64,000 nucleotides of DNA from NCBI GenBank assembly GCA_026414565.1, contig JAOAIT010000052.1, positions 1-64,000 on the forward strand. The letters are read 5' to 3'. The DNA is from Verrucomicrobiia bacterium (GTDB lineage: Bacteria; Verrucomicrobiota; Verrucomicrobiia; Limisphaerales; Fontisphaeraceae). The notes under the pieces are model-generated. The model made no database searches. It saw nothing but the letters and a program-made list of their open reading frames with translations, and had not been told where the DNA came from. Every line of letters begins with the position of its first letter. The first letter of the stretch is position 1. Of the stretch, positions 57,724 to 64,000 are shown in pieces. Both the position numbers and the translations under genes were made by a program.

Positions 57724-58422
57724 TCAAACGGAAATGTGCACCGCGCTTTCGCGCGCGAAGGATTTCAAATCAATCCGGGCCGCCACCAGTTGGCGCACCA
57801 GCGATTGCTGGGCCTCGATGGGCTGGTTGGCATCAATGACGGTAAATTTGAATTCAGTGCTCATCGCCAGGTAACGCTCAAGGAGCCGCCCCTGGAAAAT
57901 GCGGAAACTCTCATAAGGATCCGATGACAGCCGCATATCCATCCCCGCTTCAAAGTATTTGAGCTGCGGACGGCCGCTGAGGATCCGATTCAGGGACACC
58001 TCCAGGTTGGCCCGAAAGAAAAAGGTGATGTCCGGCAGGTTGGCAAAGCTGTAAATGCCGCGCACCCAGTCCATCGGGCACCCCCGCACCGTGTCCCGGG
58101 CAAAAGCCGTGAAAATGTAGCGGTCACAAAGCACCAGATATCCGGCCCGCAACAGCGGCACCAGATGCCGCTCATAACGATCGGCAAAATCGGTGGCGTG
58201 GATGAGACTGAAGGTGGTGGGCGTCAGCAGCTCGCGCTTTTTCCCCTTGCTCGTGGCCGATTTCACCAGCTCGGAGGAGTTCCATTCGCTGAAAAAGACC
58301 TTCAATCCCTGCACCTCCAGCCACCGTTTGAGCAAATAAATCTGGGTGGATTTCCCGGAGCCGTCCAGGCCCTCAACGGCAATCAATCTTCCAGGGAAAC
58401 CAAGTTCCGCAAAGGTCTTCAT
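57724..58422 (-). CDS. Thymidylate kinase family protein (intact P-loop)
   Basis: 232 residues from the ATG at 58420-58422; the longer frame upstream is not protein-like. The P-loop GLDGSGKST is complete at about 18-26. DRYIFTAFARD (base-binding DR motif) and FFFRANLEVSLNRI follow in the usual positions. It may be the cell's dTMP kinase, but the LID differs from E. coli Tmk, so no symbol is given. The next gene's ATG lies two bases after its stop. First gene of the operon; the upstream 234 bases are shared with the divergent gene at 58657. Confidence 0.88.
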   Translation of the reverse strand: MKTFAELGFPGRLIAVEGLDGSGKSTQIYLLKRWLEVQGLKVFFSEWNSSELVKSATSKGKKRELLTPTTFSLIHATDFADRYERHLVPLLRAGYLVLCDRYIFTAFARDTVRGCPMDWVRGIYSFANLPDITFFFRANLEVSLNRILSGRPQLKYFEAGMDMRLSSDPYESFRIFQGRLLERYLAMSTEFKFTVIDANQPIEAQQSLVRQLVAARIDLKSFARESAVHISV

Positions 58423-58656
58423 CGTGCCACCGCCAGCGTAATGGAAATCCCGCCGCTGACAACTTTTTTCTCCGCGCAGAAGATGCCCGCCCGGCCGTTG
58501 CCGGCCCTGACAAACGATGGCTGGCGGCTGGGGGCTGCGCCGCCGCCCCTCATGGCACATTCAAAGTGAAGAAAGCCTTGCGTTGCAGCGTCCACTTTCT
58601 AAAGCTGCGTGCAGCGGGCTGCGTTAACCAGTCCGTCCGGCGCGCGCCACACACAC

Positions 58657-59037
58657 ATGTATTTTTGGCAAAAATATCGTTATGCCTGGCTGTTCCTGGC
58701 GATGCTGGTCTTTTGCAGCATCATGATCGTCCGCCAATACCACTTGAACGAAGACCGCCGGGTGGAATTGCGCGAAGCCTTCATCCTCCTCCATTCCCGC
58801 GGCTACACCAATGAAGCCCAGCGTCTGTTTGGCCGGTTGATTGACAACGTGCCACGCCTGACCGACCGCCAGTTGGTGGACGATTTCCAACGAACCATGA
58901 ACCTGGTGGACCCCTCCATACCCAATGAAAACAATCTCATCTGGAAATACCACTGGACGGTGAGCAACGAAATGGAAAAGCGCAGCGAGGCCACCTTGCG
59001 CCGGGCACTGAAACTGGCCCGCGAACTGGGCAAATAG
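58657..59037 (+). CDS. Small membrane-anchored protein of unknown function
   Basis: 126 residues from the ATG at 58657. A single N-terminal membrane segment (YAWLFLAMLVFCSIMIV) is followed by a charged helical part resembling a short TPR-like unit (LHSRGYTNEAQRLFGRLI, RRALKLARELGK). No known domain is recognised. Codon pattern and signal-anchor suggest a real gene. It is divergent from the thymidylate-kinase operon and 214 bases upstream of another short + membrane-protein gene. Confidence 0.65.
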   Translation: MYFWQKYRYAWLFLAMLVFCSIMIVRQYHLNEDRRVELREAFILLHSRGYTNEAQRLFGRLIDNVPRLTDRQLVDDFQRTMNLVDPSIPNENNLIWKYHWTVSNEMEKRSEATLRRALKLARELGK

Positions 59038-59251
59038 CGGCCCCAGAAACACTCCCCCACCTCCTGCTTCTTCCGGCCAGGCGCGCGGCCACGAGTGCCC
59101 CGCATACCACCTCAAACCGAACCCGGCCCCCCTCTCCCATCATGAACGGTTTTGGGTGGGGGAAGCAGCCGGTATCAACCTCTTTGGCATGGCTTATGCT
59201 TCACCCCCAGCCATGGATGCGATGAACATGCGCCTGGCTGGAGATGGAGCC

Positions 59252-59374
59252 ATGAAAAAGATGCTTCGCTTTGTCAATTGGTGGCTGGTGACCGCAAGTT
59301 TTGTGGTCTTCGCCACGCTGGAAGTGGTCTGTGTGTACTACCTGATGCTGTACCTGGGGTACATCCCCAAGTAA
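59252..59374 (+). CDS. Possible 40-residue membrane protein
   Basis: From the ATG at 59252, preceded by GGAG eight bases upstream. The product has one hydrophobic helix (WWLVTASFVVFATLEVVCVYYLML), a lysine-rich N-terminus and a short tail (YLGYIPK). The frame stays open further upstream (alternative ATGs at 59156 and 59222). The small size makes this uncertain, but the ribosome-binding site, hydrophobic pattern and the terminator downstream support a real gene. Function unknown. Confidence 0.45.
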   Translation: MKKMLRFVNWWLVTASFVVFATLEVVCVYYLMLYLGYIPK

Positions 59375-59473
59375 CGCTCCCCCAACCCTTTGCTTATGCG
59401 GTGTTCGCCTGCTGTGCTGACCACCCAAAGCAGGCGGGCGCCACCCGGTAGGTGGAGCCGCATAAGTTCCTCC

Positions 59474-59514
59474 AAAATTTGGACAGTTGGCCCGGCTGAC
59501 TGTCCAAATTTTTT
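59474..59514. terminator. Strong, probably bidirectional, intrinsic terminator
   Basis: AAATTTGGACAGT pairs with ACTGTCCAAATTT around a GC-rich loop that can add G-T and G-C pairs, followed by a run of T on the plus strand and preceded by A on the left, so it can act in both directions. It lies between the + gene ending at 59374 and the - gene ending at 59577, exactly where convergent transcripts must stop. Confidence 0.9.
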
Positions 59515-59576
59515 GCCCAAATCCAGCCCCCCCCAATGTCCTGCCTTGAGACACCGCCCCACCCCACCCGCCCGGC

Positions 59577-60641
59577 TCAGCCTTTGCGGCCCAGAATCCG
59601 ATCCAGCGCATCGCTGGTGTGGTAAATCAACGCCTCGGGATAATGCTGGTAGGGGTGGAAATACTCGAATGTCAGATAGCCCGTATAATTGACCTTCTTC
59701 AGGGCCTCCATGACCGCCGGCCAGTTGGTCGTGCCGTCCAACAAGGGACGGAAGGTTTCCAGGGAATGATCCGTGGACTTCTTGCTGAATTCCTTGAAGT
59801 GCGTATTGCGGATCCGGTGTCCCAGGATGGGAATCCAGTGCTCCGGAAATTGATACTGCATGATGTTGCCCGTGTCGAAATGCACCCGGACATGCTCGGA
59901 TTGGAAGGAATCCACAAACTGATTCATTTCAAAGGGCGACAGCAAATACCCATTGAAAAAGATGTTTTCGATGTTGAGGTAAACCCCCAGTTTCTCGGCC
60001 GTTTTCAGCAGTTGTCCCACCGCCTGCCGGGCTCTTTGATCACACAGATCATTGGGCACCGGCTCGTGATCCGTGCGCCACGGTATGTGAACCGCCCCCG
60101 GCACCACCAGCACATTTTCAACCCCCAAGTCATGCGCAGCCATGGCAATGAGCTGCGCCAGCTCCAGACCCCGAGCCCGCTTCGCCGGGTCATTGCTGGT
60201 CAACGGATACGGCCAGAACAAAAAACTGCACAAGCCGCTGATGGCAATCCCTATTTGCTCAGCCATCTTGCGAATCGCCGCATACTCCTTGGAACCCGCC
60301 TTCGGGGACAGGTCATTCTCCAAATCGTAATTCAGTTCCACAGCGTCAAACCCGGCGTCCTTGGCAAGCTGCAGGCACTGCCGGAGATTCATCTTCTCCG
60401 GATAGGGAAAAGCCCACAGATTGATGGACTTTTTCATGTTGTACAAGGTGGGTGAGGCGCGCAGCGGATTGGCCGCCGGGCCGGGCTGCGCCCCGCCGGG
60501 ACTCGCAGCCGCCGCCATCATCGCCGCCGTGGCCGTCAGGGTGGTTTGCAAAGCCGAGCGGCGGCTCACCGGCCGGCTCTCATATTCGGCCGCCTTGTGC
60601 ACGGTGGCATCCGGCCAACAGGGTGTCATCGGGGATTTCAT
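59577..60641 (-). CDS. Exported xylose-isomerase-like TIM-barrel protein
   Basis: 354 residues from the ATG at 60639-60641; two in-frame ATGs lie further upstream. A twin-arginine-type leader is present (VSRRSALQTTLTATAAMM). The sugar-isomerase/epimerase fold of AP-endonuclease family 2 type follows: INLWAFPYP, AGFDAVELNYDLE, IGIAISGLCS, NIENIFFNGY and VHFDTGN, with metal-ligand acidic residues (E in VELN and NIEN, D and H in VHFDTGN). It may isomerise or epimerise a sugar or keto-sugar outside the cytoplasm. Exported members of this family are common in Verrucomicrobia and accompany Gfo/Idh/MocA proteins such as those at 10610 and 14999. Confidence 0.88.
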   Translation of the reverse strand: MKSPMTPCWPDATVHKAAEYESRPVSRRSALQTTLTATAAMMAAAASPGGAQPGPAANPLRASPTLYNMKKSINLWAFPYPEKMNLRQCLQLAKDAGFDAVELNYDLENDLSPKAGSKEYAAIRKMAEQIGIAISGLCSFLFWPYPLTSNDPAKRARGLELAQLIAMAAHDLGVENVLVVPGAVHIPWRTDHEPVPNDLCDQRARQAVGQLLKTAEKLGVYLNIENIFFNGYLLSPFEMNQFVDSFQSEHVRVHFDTGNIMQYQFPEHWIPILGHRIRNTHFKEFSKKSTDHSLETFRPLLDGTTNWPAVMEALKKVNYTGYLTFEYFHPYQHYPEALIYHTSDALDRILGRKG

Positions 60642-60809
60642 GACGCCCAAGGTAGAGGACATACGGCGGCTTTTCAAGATTCAAGCTGCCTCACCCGCAA
60701 TTCCATAAAGAGCCAAGACCCGTCGCCCGGTGGTGCCCCTGCCCGGTGGCATCCCGCACCAGACAACTGCGGGCTGGCTTTGGGCCTCCAAGCAGGGTAA
60801 GTTGCCCAC

Positions 60810-62164
<1,355 letters not shown>

Positions 62165-62168
<4 letters not shown>

Positions 62169-62386
62169 CCTCTGCCCTCCTCCCCCGGCAGAGGCTCATG
62201 GGCGGCGCGCCCCGTCACTTGCGCGTAAGCACGGCAAAAGGGACAGGTGCCGCTCTCCACGTTTTTCACCAGTTTGTACGCCCAGCCCTGCTGTTTCCGC
62301 CGGGCCTGCCGGCACACCGGGCAACGCAGGCAAACCTGCGCCATCCATCGCTTGAGCCGGCCTGGATCGGGCGCCGCCACAGCCAT
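62165..62386 (-). CDS. Small zinc-ribbon-like protein
   Basis: 73 residues from the ATG at 62384-62386, which shares one base with the stop of hisC (TGATG), so it is translated after hisC. A longer frame inside hisC is a shadow. Cysteines are arranged as CLRCPVC, then 22 residues later CPFC, which can bind one zinc ion in a ribbon. No family is recognised. Its end overlaps the end of the convergent HtrA gene. Cytoplasmic, unknown function. Confidence 0.6.
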
Positions 62387-63498
62387 CAGGGTTGCGTGGA
62401 GCAGGGCCGGATTTCCTCCAGCGCCTCGCGCAGCGCCGCCACACAACGACGATTCTCCGCCGGTGTGCCAATCGAAATCCGCAGCCACTCCGGCAAACGA
62501 TAGCCGCCCATCGGACGTGTAATGACCCCCCGCCGTTGCATGGCCTCGAATACTCGCTGCCCCTCCCCCACTTGCACCAGTACAAAATTTGCGGCCGAGG
62601 GAATGTATTTCAGCCCCATTTTCTCCAAGACCTCCCCGTAATAGGCCAGCCCCTGCCGGTTGACCCGCCGGGTCCGTTCCACGTGCCGGGTGTCGTCCAA
62701 CGCGGCCAGTGCCGCTGCCTGCGCCACGCTGTTGATGTTGAACGGCTGGCGAATTTTCTCCAGGGCCGCCACTATCTCCGGATGGCCCAGCCCGTAGCCC
62801 AGCCGGAGCCCGGCCAGGCCGTAGATTTTGGAGAAAGTCCGCATGAGCATCAGGTTGCGCTGCTTGCCCGCCCGCAGAACTGGCAGAAAATCAGCCGGAT
62901 CCTCGAGAAACTCAATGTAGGCCTCGTCCAACACCACCATCACCTGCTCGGGCGCCTCCCGCACCAGTTGTTGCAGCGCGCGATTGGAAGCCCGCGTGCC
63001 AGTGGGGTTATTGGGGTTGGCAATGAACAGGACCCGCGTGCGCGGCGTGATCGCCCGCAGCATGGCCGGCAAATCGTGGCCGTAATTTTTGGCCGGCACC
63101 TCCACCACCGTGCCCCCAAACATCTTGGTGATGATGGGGTAGATGGCGAAACAATACTGGCTCACGACCACCTCCGCCCCCGGCTCCACCAGCGCATGGC
63201 CCAGAAACTCAATGATCTCATTCGAACCATTGCCCAGAATGATATGCTGGGGCGTCAGACCCAGTTTGGCCGCCAGCTTTTGCTTGAGGTAATACGCATT
63301 GCCATCCGGGTAAAGGTTCACCTGCGGCACGGCTTTGGCCATGGCCCGCAGGGCCTTGGGGGACGGCCCCAGCGGATTCTCATTCGAGGCCAGCTTGATG
63401 ATGTCCTCCGCCGGTAACCCCAGTTCCCGCGCCACCTCTTCAATCGGGCGGCCCGGCTGATAAACCGGCAGGTCCTTTAGTGCAGCATTGAGCTTCAT
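62386..63498 (-). CDS. hisC: Histidinol-phosphate aminotransferase
   Basis: 370 residues from the ATG at 63496-63498. A fold-I PLP enzyme that converts imidazole-acetol phosphate to histidinol phosphate in histidine synthesis. The PLP lysine is K224 in TFSKIYGLAGLRLGYG; NENPLGPSPKA, NGSNEII, FIANPNNPTGT and VLDEAYIEF are family motifs in the right order. It may also act on aromatic amino-acid precursors, as many HisC proteins do. It lies 26 bases downstream of the acetolactate synthase gene on the same strand; no other his gene is in the window. Confidence 0.95.
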   Translation of the reverse strand: MKLNAALKDLPVYQPGRPIEEVARELGLPAEDIIKLASNENPLGPSPKALRAMAKAVPQVNLYPDGNAYYLKQKLAAKLGLTPQHIILGNGSNEIIEFLGHALVEPGAEVVVSQYCFAIYPIITKMFGGTVVEVPAKNYGHDLPAMLRAITPRTRVLFIANPNNPTGTRASNRALQQLVREAPEQVMVVLDEAYIEFLEDPADFLPVLRAGKQRNLMLMRTFSKIYGLAGLRLGYGLGHPEIVAALEKIRQPFNINSVAQAAALAALDDTRHVERTRRVNRQGLAYYGEVLEKMGLKYIPSAANFVLVQVGEGQRVFEAMQRRGVITRPMGGYRLPEWLRISIGTPAENRRCVAALREALEEIRPCSTQP

Positions 63499-63524
63499 GT
63501 GTTCTAGATGCAAATAATCGCCCT

Positions 63525-64000
63525 TCAGATGATCATGTCCGCCACCGTCCGCCCCGCCGGAATGAACGGCAACACGTGCTCGGTATAGGGCACGATGATG
63601 TCCAGCACATACGGCTCCTTGGCGGCCAGCATCCGCTCCACCGCGCCCCGCAAATCTTTGCGGTACATCACCCGCTCGCAGGGAACGTTGAAACCTTTGC
63701 AAATGGTCACCCAGTCCGGGTAAATGGCCTCACGCTTCTCCGGGTCCCCCAGATAGGTGTGGCCGCGATTGCCCTGATAGAAACGATCCTCCCACTGCAC
63801 CACCATGCCCAGGTGCTGGTTGTTCAGAATGATGGCCTTGGCGGGAATCTTCTCAATGTGCGCCGTGGCCAGCTCCTGCACGTTCATCAGGAACGAGCCA
63901 TCGCCATCAATATCAATCACCTCCTTGTCCGGGCACGCCACCTTCACCCCCAACGCCGCCGGGTAGCCGAAGCCCATGGCCCCCAATCCGCCGCTGGTGA
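63525..64000 (-). CDS. ilvB: Acetolactate synthase large subunit, C-terminal part only
   Basis: The frame enters from the right edge; 158 residues are visible. They match the thiamine-diphosphate-binding C-terminal domain: [17 protein letters not shown] at the start, then [14 protein letters not shown] and NNQHLGMV, which bind Mg and diphosphate. The enzyme makes 2-acetolactate or 2-aceto-2-hydroxybutyrate for valine, leucine and isoleucine. The N-terminal two thirds and the start lie outside the window. A related ThDP enzyme cannot be fully excluded, but the [15 protein letters not shown] segment is typical of acetolactate synthase. Confidence 0.93.
   Translation of the reverse strand, partial: TSGGLGAMGFGYPAALGVKVACPDKEVIDIDGDGSFLMNVQELATAHIEKIPAKAIILNNQHLGMVVQWEDRFYQGNRGHTYLGDPEKREAIYPDWVTICKGFNVPCERVMYRKDLRGAVERMLAAKEPYVLDIIVPYTEHVLPFIPAGRTVADMII

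Overview
The window looks like a chromosomal segment of a Gram-negative member of the Verrucomicrobiota (Limisphaerales/Pedosphaera-like). This rests on three things: very large secreted proteins built from CotH-kinase, lamin-tail and Ig-like domains; secreted (often Tat-type) Gfo/Idh/MocA oxidoreductases, sulfatase and GH43 genes; and DUF1559-type prepilins beside lipopolysaccharide genes such as kdsB. The DNA is GC-rich, apart from an AT-richer patch at about 41.2-43.9 kb. No rRNA, tRNA or CRISPR was seen. The assignment is inferred from gene content, not from a marker gene.

Layout. 1-5.2 kb (-): a giant CotH/lamin-tail protein cut by the left edge. 5.4-10.4 kb (+): an exported protein of unknown function and a polytopic protein with a spermidine-synthase-like domain and TPRs. 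10.6-16.2 kb: two exported Gfo/Idh/MocA proteins (-), lysA (+), mazG (-) and a DeoC-like protein (-). 16.4-22.2 kb (+): a prolyl oligopeptidase fused to a PhoD-like phosphatase, a small beta-rich exported protein and a sulfatase. 22.3-28.1 kb (+): kdsB, pyrG, folC, a nucleotide-sugar epimerase and a GH43-like enzyme, closely spaced and probably partly co-transcribed. At 28.1 kb the dominant strand switches to minus and stays so to about 58.4 kb.

28.1-36.5 kb (-): a methyltransferase and a second giant CotH protein (2516 aa). 36.5-37.8 kb is a 1.3 kb gene-free stretch with many strong inverted repeats and, at its right end, a cluster of DnaA-box-like 9-mers. 37.8-41.2 kb (-): three overlapping genes for a GT2 glycosyltransferase and two polytopic membrane glycosyltransferase-like proteins. 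41.2-41.9 kb carries no clear gene and may hold a decayed insertion sequence. 41.9-44.7 kb (-): a small cysteine-rich exported protein, a MauE-like membrane protein and a prepilin-like protein. 44.9-47.1 kb (-): a lipoprotein with two retropepsin-like halves, a DUF167 protein and a DUF434 protein. 47.1-54.7 kb (-): a third giant CotH protein (2548 aa) with about eight lamin-tail domains.

54.9-58.4 kb (-): a compact operon of two thymidylate-kinase-like paralogues, a ROK sugar kinase and a Ppx/GppA phosphatase. 58.7-59.4 kb (+): two short membrane-protein genes ending at a strong terminator. 59.6-60.6 kb (-): an exported sugar-isomerase-like TIM barrel. 60.8-62.2 kb (+): an HtrA/DegP protease. 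62.2-64.0 kb (-): a small zinc-ribbon protein, hisC and the C-terminal part of an acetolactate synthase.

Overall the window mixes housekeeping genes (lysine, histidine and branched-chain amino acids, CTP, folate, CMP-KDO) with envelope and extracellular functions. The least explained parts are the hairpin-rich non-coding region with its DnaA-box cluster, the peptidase-phosphatase fusion, several enzyme homologues that have lost a signature catalytic residue, and the AT-rich MauE/cysteine-rich-protein pair.
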